Source: an uncultured Erysipelotrichaceae bacterium (lineage in GTDB: Bacteria > Bacillota_I > Bacilli_A > RF39 > UBA660). From it: a stretch of DNA of 24,622 nucleotides. The position numbers were made by a program, and so were the translations under genes. The notes under the pieces were generated by a model. It saw only the letters and a program-made list of their open reading frames with translations. It was not told the origin of the DNA and made no database searches. Where the stretch lies: NCBI GenBank assembly GCA_902783915.1, contig CACZSX010000035.1:1-24622 (forward strand), given 5' to 3'. Positions 6,432 to 13,848 of the stretch are shown here, one piece after another. Each line of letters begins with the position of its first letter. The first letter of the stretch is position 1.

Positions 6432-8958
6432 ATTTTTGTAATTCTTGAAGTTTTTTCTTTTCTTCTTCTAATTTTTGTCTATCCATTTCTACTATCTTAG
6501 CAGGTGCTTTATTTACATAATTTTCATTTGATAATAATTTTTGCCTTCTTTCTATTGATTCAGTAAGTATTTTTATTTGAGCTTCTTTTGCTAATTTTTC
6601 TGCTTCTGTTTCTACTTTTTCAAAGAAAATTGTTGCTTTAATTCTGTTTGAAAATACTTTATATGCTTTAATACCTAATGGTTCTTTTACTAGGTTTTGA
6701 TCTAATTTTAGCATTTTTACAATTATGTCATTGTCATCTTCAGTATCAAACATTACTTTTGCTTCTTTAGTTATATTATTCTCTGCTTTTATATTTCTAA
6801 ACTTTTTAATAAATTCAACTGCATCATCTACTGCATTTTCCTCAGATTCAAATATTAATTTTTTATCATATTTTGGATATTCAGAAATCATTATATCTTT
6901 ACTATCTTTAATTGGTAACACGGAATATATTTCATCTGTTACATATGGCATGAATGGTTGTAACATTTTAAGTATTCCTGTTAATACATAGCATAATGTT
7001 GATTGTGTGCTTTCTGTATTTATAGAATATTTTGCCATTTCTATATAATAATCACAAAAATAATTCCATGTAAATTCATATATATATCTACCAGCGTTAT
7101 TAAATTCATATTTATCCATGTATTTTTTTACAATATGAATTGTTTTTTCAAATTTAGATAATATCCATTTATCTTCTGGTTTTAAGTTTTCCAATTTAAT
7201 TTCTTTTAAATCTTCTATATTTGATATAACAAATCTTGATGCATTCCATATTTTGTTTATGTAGTTCCATGCTGCTTTTATTTTTTCTTCGTCAAATCTC
7301 ATATCTGTACCTGGTGCAACATCTGTTGCAAGGTAATATCTTAATGCGTCAGCGCCATATAATTCTACCATATCAAATGGATCTATGCCATTACCTAAAC
7401 TTTTTGAGAATTTTCTTCCTTGCTTATCTCTAATAAGGCCATGAATTAAGCAATCTTCAAATGGTCTTTTACCTAATAATTTTTCTCCTTGGAATGTCAT
7501 TCTACATACCCAAAATGGAATTATATCATAACCAGTTACTAATACATTATTTGGATAATATCTTTCTAATAATTTAGTATCATCTGGCCATCCAAGTGTT
7601 GCAAAAGGCCATAATGCACTACTAAACCATGTATCAAGTACATCATTATCTTGTACCCAACCTTCACCAATTGGTGCTTCCATTCCTACATATACTTCAT
7701 CATCTTTATACCACGCTGGTATTCTATGTCCCCACCATAATTGCCTTGATATGCACCAGTCATATGTTATTTCCATCCAGTGATTCATTGTTTTTTCATA
7801 TCTAGATGGTACAAAATTTACTTTTTCATCTTTCTTCTTTTGTGTATCTAAAACTGTATCTGCAAGGGATCTCATTTTAACAAACCATTGCTTCTTTATC
7901 ATTGGTTCTACCATAACTCCTGTTCTTTCAGAGTGACCAACCTCATGTACAAGAGGTTCCACTTCAAGAAGTAAACCTTCTTTTTCTAAATCTTTTAATA
8001 CTGCTTCCCTGCATTCTTCTCTAGTCATACCTTCATATTTAAATGCATTCTCGTTCATAGTTGCATCATCATTCATACATACTATTCTTTCCAAATTATG
8101 TCTATTTCCAACTTCAAAGTCATTAGGATCATGTGCTGGGGTAATTTTAACACATCCTGTGCCTTTTTCCATATCTGCATGTTCATCTGTTATTACTGGT
8201 ATTTTTTTATTCACAAGTGGAAGTATTACATTTTTTCCAACATATTTTTTGTATCTTTCATCTTTTTCATTAACTGCTACTGCAGTATCACCAAATAAAG
8301 TTTCCGGTCTTGTGGTAGCAACATCTAAGTATTCTTCACTATCTTCTAATTTGTATTTTATATGATAAAATGCACTTTTTTCTTCACCATATACAACTTC
8401 TTCATTTGATAAAGCTGTTTTAGCTACTGGATCCCAGTTTATAATTTTTTCTCCCCTATAAATTAATCCTTCATTATAGAAGTCTACAAATACTTTCCTT
8501 ACCGCTTTAGATAATCCTTCATCTAAAGTAAATCTTTCTTTTGTATAGTCAAGAGCAATTCCAAGTTTTGCCCATTGTTCTCTAATAATACTGCCATGTT
8601 CCCTGGTCCAATCCCAACAAGCTTCTAAAAATTTTTCTCTTCCATATTTATATTTATCTATGCCTTTATCTTTTAATCTTTTTACAACTTTTGCTTCTGT
8701 TGCTATAGCAGCATGATCCATTCCAGGCAGCCATAGCGTATCATATCCTTCCATTTTTTTGTAACGAATTATAATATCTTGTATTGTTACGTCCCATGCG
8801 TGTCCAAGATGTAAAACTCCTGTAACATTTGGAGGTGGAAGTACAATACAATATGGTTTTTTATCAGAGTCTTCTTGGCATTTAAAATAATCTAATTTCT
8901 TCCATTTATTATATTTTTCTTCTTCTACTTTTTTATGATTGTATTTTGCATCTAGCAT
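6430..8958 (-). CDS. valS: Valyl-tRNA synthetase
   Basis: A class I synthetase that charges tRNA-Val, in the cytoplasm. The 842-residue product has the HIGH motif in PPPNVTGVLHLGHAWD (about residue 40) and the KMSKS motif as KFSKSLGN (about 520). The CP1 editing domain carries TTRPETLFGDTAVAV. An anticodon-binding domain follows, and a C-terminal basic/acidic coiled coil (about the last 60 residues, ending EEEKKKLQELQK) is typical of ValS. The start is placed at ATG 8958, because AAAGGGTG lies just upstream of it. The in-frame ATG at 8976 has only the terminator T-run in front and would place the ribosome binding site inside the gene. It is controlled by a T-box leader. In B. subtilis valS also follows spoVID-ysxE. 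Confidence 0.98.
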   Translation of the reverse strand: MLDAKYNHKKVEEEKYNKWKKLDYFKCQEDSDKKPYCIVLPPPNVTGVLHLGHAWDVTIQDIIIRYKKMEGYDTLWLPGMDHAAIATEAKVVKRLKDKGIDKYKYGREKFLEACWDWTREHGSIIREQWAKLGIALDYTKERFTLDEGLSKAVRKVFVDFYNEGLIYRGEKIINWDPVAKTALSNEEVVYGEEKSAFYHIKYKLEDSEEYLDVATTRPETLFGDTAVAVNEKDERYKKYVGKNVILPLVNKKIPVITDEHADMEKGTGCVKITPAHDPNDFEVGNRHNLERIVCMNDDATMNENAFKYEGMTREECREAVLKDLEKEGLLLEVEPLVHEVGHSERTGVMVEPMIKKQWFVKMRSLADTVLDTQKKKDEKVNFVPSRYEKTMNHWMEITYDWCISRQLWWGHRIPAWYKDDEVYVGMEAPIGEGWVQDNDVLDTWFSSALWPFATLGWPDDTKLLERYYPNNVLVTGYDIIPFWVCRMTFQGEKLLGKRPFEDCLIHGLIRDKQGRKFSKSLGNGIDPFDMVELYGADALRYYLATDVAPGTDMRFDEEKIKAAWNYINKIWNASRFVISNIEDLKEIKLENLKPEDKWILSKFEKTIHIVKKYMDKYEFNNAGRYIYEFTWNYFCDYYIEMAKYSINTESTQSTLCYVLTGILKMLQPFMPYVTDEIYSVLPIKDSKDIMISEYPKYDKKLIFESEENAVDDAVEFIKKFRNIKAENNITKEAKVMFDTEDDNDIIVKMLKLDQNLVKEPLGIKAYKVFSNRIKATIFFEKVETEAEKLAKEAQIKILTESIERRQKLLSNENYVNKAPAKIVEMDRQKLEEEKKKLQELQK

Positions 8959-8983
8959 ATTAACACACCCTTTCATTTAAATA

Positions 8984-9190
8984 AAAAAATCTATAATCTA
9001 AGGGTCCAAAAGGACGGTTCCACCTTAGTTCATAGATTCTATGCACTTAATTCTTAACGCGAATAACGTCATTATCTACTCTATTCAATAATGATACTCC
9101 CAAGCTACATAATATATATTCTTTATTAGTTTCCACCAAACACTAACTCTCTATTAAATCGTATATAAAACCTCTTGATCACAGTAACAA
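8984..9190 (-). promoter_or_regulatory. T-box riboswitch leader of valS
   Basis: The leader carries the conserved T-box sequence (AAGGTGGAACCG, 9026-9015), an AGAGAG motif and a GGTGGAAACTAAT element of stem I. A probable specifier codon GTA (Val, 9108-9106) is followed by a purine and CTTGGGAG. The competing terminator pairs AATCTAT (9038-9032) plus CTAAGG with CCTTAG plus ATAGATT (8994-8988) and ends in a T-run. Uncharged tRNA-Val would stabilise the antiterminator and allow valS transcription. Specifier choice is by alignment to known leaders from memory. Confidence 0.9.
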
Positions 9191-9195
9191 TTGCT

Positions 9196-9223
9196 ATTAT
9201 AACACATATATTTTTTTTGTAAA
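9196..9223 (-). promoter_or_regulatory. Sigma-A type promoter for the T box-valS unit
   Basis: -35 TTTACA (9223-9218), a 16-base spacer and -10 TATAAT (9201-9196) on the minus strand. The -35 begins at the first base after the preceding gene's stop codon. Confidence 0.7.
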
Positions 9224-9610
9224 CTAATTAACCTCAACTATTCTATATATTTTATAAGTTTTTCCATTATAAATCCCTTTATAGGTTATAGTATATGTAC
9301 CTTCAGCATATATATTTAAATTTGTTGTTACCTTTACAGTACTAGACAAATCTTTACCATCTGATGTTTTAAATGTATATCCAGCTTCATTATATTTATT
9401 TCCTCTTGAAAGTATTACTTTACCCTCACCTAATAATATAAATTCAACTTCATCAGTACTTAACCCAGATGTCCTCATTACATCATCCTTCAATTTATTT
9501 GATAATAATCTTGTATTATTTAATACTATTAGCATTGTTCCTAATAACAAAAGGAAGAACACAAGTAAAATATAAACATAAGTTGACATTATAAAACCAT
9601 TTTTTTTCAT
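9224..9610 (-). CDS. Membrane-anchored protein with a DUF5011-like Ig domain; possibly a pilin-like subunit
   Basis: This 128-residue protein has a short N-terminus (MKKNGFIMSTYVY), a long hydrophobic helix (about residues 12-30) and a polar region. From about residue 62 follows a beta-rich domain. Its pattern (VILSRGNKYNEAGY, then STVKVTTNLNIYAEGTYTITYKG, ending in RIVEVN) matches the DUF5011 immunoglobulin-like repeats of bacterial surface proteins. The basic start, Gly-Phe and uninterrupted helix recall type IV pilin-like proteins, but no Glu is at the position-5 equivalent, so prepilin processing is doubtful. It should be anchored in the membrane with the Ig domain outside. Its start has GAGGTG upstream. 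It sits between ysxE and valS, a place with no gene in B. subtilis; function unknown. Confidence 0.75.
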   Translation of the reverse strand: MKKNGFIMSTYVYILLVFFLLLLGTMLIVLNNTRLLSNKLKDDVMRTSGLSTDEVEFILLGEGKVILSRGNKYNEAGYTFKTSDGKDLSSTVKVTTNLNIYAEGTYTITYKGIYNGKTYKIYRIVEVN

Positions 9611-9648
9611 ATTGCACCTCTATTCTACTAAATATGATAACACAAAAA

Positions 9649-9678
9649 AAACAAAAAATCATTATTTAATAATGATTT
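9649..9678 (-). terminator. Intrinsic terminator after ysxE
   Basis: AAATCATTA and TAATGATTT form a 9-bp stem with a 5-base loop, overlapping the ysxE stop codon and followed by TTTTTTG and more T on the minus strand. Confidence 0.65.
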
Positions 9679-10561
9679 ATTTTTTTGTAGGATATGCTTG
9701 ACTAATTAAAATTTCACTTTTGTATATATAATCAACTATTTTTTTTATGTTTTTACAATTAATAATTTCATTAAAAGTAAAGTTTATTTTATTTGGAATA
9801 GATATTAATGTATAAAAAAGAATTTTTTCTTCTTCTTCTAATGGATATTTATCTTCATATTGCTTCATTAATTGTTCAAAATTAGATATAGAATAATTCA
9901 TTTTATAAAAATTATATAAGTCTAATATTGGACTACCATTGATAGATTTTTCCCAATTTATTAAATATAAATCTGAATTTCTAAGCACATGATTTAAATC
10001 CATATTATTGTACAACCTAACTACTCTTTTTTTATTGTTTGACTTTACGATATTATACCATTTTATAATATTTTGTTTTGAATAATTTAAAGCACCAAAT
10101 ATTTTTGATATATTTCTTGCAATCAAATATTCTGATGGGCTCATAAACATATGTCTTTCTATAGAATCAATTAATTTGTCATAATATGTTTTCACATCTT
10201 CTATTTTTTGAACAGTATCTTCAAATAACTTTTTATATTCATTGATATCCATTTCTTTATAATATGTTGTTTTGCTGTGCAATAAACCTATTAAGTTTAT
10301 CATATCACATGCTTTTTCTTCTATTGGAGAAATTACATCATCTATATATTCATATACATAATATTTATTATTCTTAATTAGTATTTTAGGATAATGTTCA
10401 AACTTGACTGAATTTAAATAATCATAAATTTTTTCTATATCATTTGATTTGTTTTTTATTACGTATTTTTTATTATCTATTTCTGCAATAATACATTTAC
10501 CCTTTTTATTTATACCTTTACATACACATTCCTTACCAAATATTTCATCAATTAATTTCAT
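9677..10561 (-). CDS. ysxE: Spore coat-associated kinase-like protein (YsxE/CotS family), degenerate active site
   Basis: The 294-residue protein has an aminoglycoside phosphotransferase/CotS-like kinase fold. KYVIKNKSNDIEKIYDYL gives the N-lobe lysine region, YVYEYIDDVI a hinge, and INLIGLLHSKT the helix before the C-lobe. RLYNNMDLNHVL followed by YLINWEKSINGSPILDLYNFY is where the catalytic and metal-binding motifs should be. The usual catalytic HxD reads NMD (Asp188 kept, His lost) and the usual ID(W/F)E metal motif reads INWE (Asn202), so it may not phosphorylate anything. Its start overlaps the stop of the spoVID gene by 4 bases (ATGA), and spoVID-ysxE is also an operon in B. subtilis. 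It is probably a mother-cell coat protein. Degeneracy may be typical of YsxE; I could not check. Confidence 0.82.
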   Translation of the reverse strand: MKLIDEIFGKECVCKGINKKGKCIIAEIDNKKYVIKNKSNDIEKIYDYLNSVKFEHYPKILIKNNKYYVYEYIDDVISPIEEKACDMINLIGLLHSKTTYYKEMDINEYKKLFEDTVQKIEDVKTYYDKLIDSIERHMFMSPSEYLIARNISKIFGALNYSKQNIIKWYNIVKSNNKKRVVRLYNNMDLNHVLRNSDLYLINWEKSINGSPILDLYNFYKMNYSISNFEQLMKQYEDKYPLEEEEKILFYTLISIPNKINFTFNEIINCKNIKKIVDYIYKSEILISQAYPTKK

Positions 10562-11187
10562 TTTTTGTATGTTGGTACTATTAATTTATCACCTAATTTT
10601 ATAGTACTTATGTCATTATAATTTGATAAATCTTCTCTATTTACACCATATTTTTGGCATATGCTATCTATATTATCTTCATTTCTTACAATATGTACAT
10701 TATATGTAACATATGCTTCATTATTTGGGTCAAAAGTTTTATATACTGGTACTTGTACATCGCTAATTTCTTCTTTCTCTTCTAAAAATAGATCTTTACT
10801 TTTTTCTTCTTCAGTACCTTCTATTTTATCGTGTTTTTCAATAATACGTTCTAATTCTGTATCATCATATGTCAAATTATCTAGTAACATATCAACATGT
10901 ATTGTTACTTGATTATCATTAATTTCATAATAAAAATCATCTATATCGATTTTTACATCATCCAATGAATATTTATCATCTATTGCTATATCAAATGGGA
11001 TTGAATCACTATATTTATATATATCTACACTTATATCATTTTCTTTATATTCTAAATATAATTCTAGTGTGCCTAAAATGTGCCCATCTTTTACTTCCTC
11101 TACTTTCTTATCTAGTGATATACTTGTGATCTCATCAATATTTGTTTCAAAATCAATATTTTTTGTAAATGGTACTATTTGTTTCAT
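10558..11187 (-). CDS. spoVID: SpoVID-like spore coat morphogenetic protein with C-terminal LysM
   Basis: SpoVID drives encasement of the forespore by the coat. The 209-residue protein has the same two ends as B. subtilis SpoVID. The N-terminal domain (about 1-115) has ITSISLDKKVEEVKDGHILGTLELYLEY-type strands at residues 21-48 and SIPFDIAID, which parallels the FPVDITIP of SpoVID. The C-terminal LysM (about 163-207) reads HIVRNEDNIDSICQKYGV and ends in KLGDKLIVPTYKK. The very long acidic spacer of the Bacillus protein (about 575 residues in total) is reduced here to about 45 acidic residues. Good ribosome binding site (AAGGAAGG). It is first in a two-gene unit with ysxE; sigma-E-like promoter sequences lie upstream. 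Confidence 0.82.
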   Translation of the reverse strand: MKQIVPFTKNIDFETNIDEITSISLDKKVEEVKDGHILGTLELYLEYKENDISVDIYKYSDSIPFDIAIDDKYSLDDVKIDIDDFYYEINDNQVTIHVDMLLDNLTYDDTELERIIEKHDKIEGTEEEKSKDLFLEEKEEISDVQVPVYKTFDPNNEAYVTYNVHIVRNEDNIDSICQKYGVNREDLSNYNDISTIKLGDKLIVPTYKK

Positions 11188-11207
11188 ATATTCCTTCCTT
11201 TCATTAA

Positions 11208-11278
11208 TTAATATGTAACAAATATTACTAATATGATTACAAATTTAATTATTAATACATTACATCATTTATAGTATG
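11208..11278 (-). promoter_or_regulatory. Candidate sigma-E promoters upstream of spoVID
   Basis: Two minus-strand candidates sit in the divergent spoVID/ylbJ gap. The first has -10 CATACTAT (11278-11271), close to the CATACA-T consensus, with only an A/T-rich -35 area. The second has -35 TCATATT (11236-11230), 14 bases, then CATATTAA (11215-11208). They fit mother-cell expression, but chance matches are likely in such AT-rich DNA. Otherwise I see nothing in 11188-11360. Confidence 0.35.
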
Positions 11279-11360
11279 GTTTTAAAATTTTTTTATATAT
11301 TTTTAATAGTTGAATATATTTTATTAGACATTTATATGCTTTAATAAGGAATGAATATTT

Positions 11361-12302
11361 ATGAAAAAAAATATTAGTAATATACTATTTATTACATTAT
11401 TAATTTTTTTGTCTTTTGAAGTATTAAAGGAAAGTGAAATTGTAATATCTACTGTAAAATCTTCTCTAATAATATGGCAAGATAATATATTTCCATCTTT
11501 ATTTCCATTTTTTATAATATCAAATATATTAATAGAATTGCATTTGCCAGAAATATTAGGAGTTTTATTTGAAAATTTAATGTATAAATTATTTAGAATA
11601 AATGGGAATGCCTCTTTTATTATATTTTTAAGCATTTTAAGTGGATTCCCTAGTAGTGCAAAATATACTAAAGAATTATTAGATAAAAATTTAATAAATT
11701 CTGGTGAGGCTACTAAAATTCTTACTTTTACCCATTTTTCTAATCCTCTCTTTGTACTTGGAACGCTTAATATATTTATTAATGAAAAAAGTATAATTAT
11801 TAAAGTTTTATTAGCACATTATTTAGGTAATTTTATAATTGGTCTCATATTTAGAAGTTATAAAATATCTAAACATAAAAAATCAGAAATTAATATTAGA
11901 GATATAATTAATTATCCTAAATATAGTTTTGGTAATATTCTAAGCAAAAGTATAAGTAATGCAATAAGTACTCTTTTGTTAGTACTTGGTACAGTAACTA
12001 CTTTTTTAATATTAACTTCACTTATAAATAGTATATTAGATATAGATGGAATATATAGAGTTTTAATAAATGGTTTTTTTGAAATTACACAAGGATTAAA
12101 AAGTTTAGAATCCTTAAATATGTCAGTATATATAAAAGCATTATTATCAACAATTATGTTATCTTTTGGTGGATTGTCTGTACATATGCAAATATTAACA
12201 ATTATAAGTGCTACTGAAATTAAATATTTTCCATATTTTATTTCAAGATTATTACATGCACTTATATCAATAATTATTTTTTATATACTAATGCTTTTTT
12301 AA
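11361..12302 (+). CDS. ylbJ: Sporulation integral membrane protein YlbJ
   Basis: YlbJ is a polytopic mother-cell membrane protein of the Gate/nucleoside-recognition superfamily, needed for normal spore formation; its substrate is not known. The 313-residue product is mostly hydrophobic with about eight membrane segments. It carries the family landmarks: IFPSLFPFFIISNILIEL (about 43-60), LGVLFENLMYKLFRI, LSGFPSSAKYTKELLD (about 93-108, the SGYP-GAK-like signature), and FTHFSNPLFVLGTLNIF followed by AHYLGNFIIGLIFR. It is transcribed divergently from spoVID. The ATG at 11361 has AAGGAATG upstream. The match to the family is by pattern recognition, but several blocks agree in the right order. Confidence 0.88.
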   Translation: MKKNISNILFITLLIFLSFEVLKESEIVISTVKSSLIIWQDNIFPSLFPFFIISNILIELHLPEILGVLFENLMYKLFRINGNASFIIFLSILSGFPSSAKYTKELLDKNLINSGEATKILTFTHFSNPLFVLGTLNIFINEKSIIIKVLLAHYLGNFIIGLIFRSYKISKHKKSEINIRDIINYPKYSFGNILSKSISNAISTLLLVLGTVTTFLILTSLINSILDIDGIYRVLINGFFEITQGLKSLESLNMSVYIKALLSTIMLSFGGLSVHMQILTIISATEIKYFPYFISRLLHALISIIIFYILMLF

Positions 12303-12322
12303 TTTTTTATTAAAAGTAATCG

Positions 12323-12351
12323 TTGATATTATTTAATTATTGTTATATAAT
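12323..12351 (+). promoter_or_regulatory. Sigma-A type promoter for the PilB-like ATPase gene
   Basis: -35 TTGATA (12323-12328), a 17-base spacer, -10 TATAAT (12346-12351); the gene's ribosome binding site GGAGGG follows at 12385-12390. Confidence 0.7.
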
Positions 12352-12393
12352 ATACTCGTATGATAATAATAAAAAGAATAAAATGGAGGGCTT

Positions 12394-13818
12394 ATGATTA
12401 GAACTTTTGATTATGAAAAATTACCTATAGTTGAAGTTGTAAATGAAATAATGTATGATGCCGCTAAACGTGGGGCAAGTGATATTCACTTTGACCCTGA
12501 AGAACAAGAAATGCTTGTGAGAATTCGTATAGATGGTCAATTGATGAATTATACAACTATTCCAAATACATTAAAAAAGAATTTAATTACTCGTATAAAA
12601 ATTATATCTGGTATGAATATAACAGAAACTAGATTGCCTCAAGATGGTGCAATAAAACAAACTATCAAAGATCAAAATTTGGATCTTCGTGTTAGCGCAT
12701 TACCTACAAATGAAGGCGAAAAAATAGTTATTCGTATCTTAGATTATTCCATGAGTTTAAAAGGAATTGAATATTTAGGATTTAGTGAAAGAAATTTCAA
12801 AAAGATATCTAAACTTATAAATATACCTTCTGGAATAATATTAGTTACTGGTGCTACTGGTACAGGTAAATCAACAACTGTATATTCTATGTTACAGAAA
12901 CTAAATAGAACAGAAACAAACTTAATAACTGTTGAAGACCCAATAGAAATGAATATAGAAGGAATAAATCAGGTACAAGTAAATAGTGAAATTGGGCTTA
13001 ATTTTGCTAATGTACTTCGTTCTGTATTAAGACAAGACCCTGATATAATAATGGTAGGAGAAATTCGTGATAATGAAACTGCTAGAATTGCCGTTAGAGC
13101 TTCTATTACTGGTCACTTAGTATTATCAACAATACACACCAACAACTCGCTTAATACTATAGAGCGTTTGCTTGATATGGATGTCGAAAGATATTTACTC
13201 GCAAGTGCACTTGAAGGTATCATATCACAAAAATTGGCAAGAAGATTATGTGATAAATGTAAGAAAAAAAGACCTACAAATGAATATGAAAAAGAAATAT
13301 TTAAGAAAGCATTTGGCATGGAAGTAAACGAAGTATATTCTGCTGTAGGCTGTGAAGAATGCGGCAATGGATATAAAGGACGTATTGCTATACATGAAGT
13401 ACTACTTATTACTCAAGAAATAAGAGATGCAATTAGTAATAATATGCCTAAAGATCAACTACGTACTTTGGTTTATAATACCGATGTTAATACTTTATTA
13501 CAAGATGGTCTAGAAAAAGTTGTTGCTGGTTATACAACATTTGAAGAAGTTGTAAAATTGATTGAACTAGATGATGATATTGATGATAATAAAATTTCAG
13601 CATATAAATTTAACTTAAATAAAGCATTAGAACAATCGGAAATTTCTAGAACTAGTAGAATTAATACTGCGGAAATAAAGCAAGCTTTAGAAAAAGATGA
13701 TAGTAATGCATTATTTAAAGATGAAAATACCACTGATAACACTATGAATTTATTCAAAGATGAAAGTAATAATGAAGTTGAAATAATTGATGACAATAGC
13801 GAAATGTTTAATTATTAA
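12394..13818 (+). CDS. pilB: PilB/GspE/ComGA-family secretion motor ATPase
   Basis: This hexameric cytoplasmic ATPase powers assembly of type IV pili, type II secretion or competence pseudopili. An N2 domain (about 10-115, RGASDIHFDP, VRIRIDGQL) is followed by Walker A GATGTGKST (153-161), the Asp box TVEDPIE (179-185), Walker B DIIMVGEIRD (217-226) and the His box LSTIHTNN. A four-cysteine zinc site has CDKC at 286-289 and CEEC at 320-323. The N-terminal MshEN/N1 domain of many PilB proteins is missing, as in ComGA-like enzymes. An unusual acidic, Asn-rich tail (about 395-474) lies beyond the conserved core. No pilC/pilD-like gene is adjacent; the gene stands alone between its own promoter and terminator. 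The pilin-like gene at the left edge is a possible partner. Confidence 0.92.
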   Translation: MIRTFDYEKLPIVEVVNEIMYDAAKRGASDIHFDPEEQEMLVRIRIDGQLMNYTTIPNTLKKNLITRIKIISGMNITETRLPQDGAIKQTIKDQNLDLRVSALPTNEGEKIVIRILDYSMSLKGIEYLGFSERNFKKISKLINIPSGIILVTGATGTGKSTTVYSMLQKLNRTETNLITVEDPIEMNIEGINQVQVNSEIGLNFANVLRSVLRQDPDIIMVGEIRDNETARIAVRASITGHLVLSTIHTNNSLNTIERLLDMDVERYLLASALEGIISQKLARRLCDKCKKKRPTNEYEKEIFKKAFGMEVNEVYSAVGCEECGNGYKGRIAIHEVLLITQEIRDAISNNMPKDQLRTLVYNTDVNTLLQDGLEKVVAGYTTFEEVVKLIELDDDIDDNKISAYKFNLNKALEQSEISRTSRINTAEIKQALEKDDSNALFKDENTTDNTMNLFKDESNNEVEIIDDNSEMFNY

Positions 13819-13820
13819 TA

Positions 13821-13848
13821 AAAAGAACCTATATGGTTCTTTTATTTT
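13821..13848. terminator. Bidirectional terminator between the PilB-like and Fem-like genes
   Basis: AAAAGAACC (13821-13829) and GGTTCTTTT (13835-13843) form a perfect 9-bp stem with a 5-base loop. T-rich sequence follows in both directions, and it overlaps the stop codon of the minus-strand gene. Confidence 0.85.

Noticed and set aside
8959..8976. Longer valS start (ATG at 8976)
   Set aside because: The upstream sequence is the T-run of the T-box terminator with no ribosome binding site, whereas ATG 8958 has AAAGGGTG in front of it.
11324..11635. Minus-strand open frame of 103 codons opposite the start of ylbJ
   Set aside because: No ribosome binding site or recognisable domain, and it lies over a well-supported YlbJ N-terminus.
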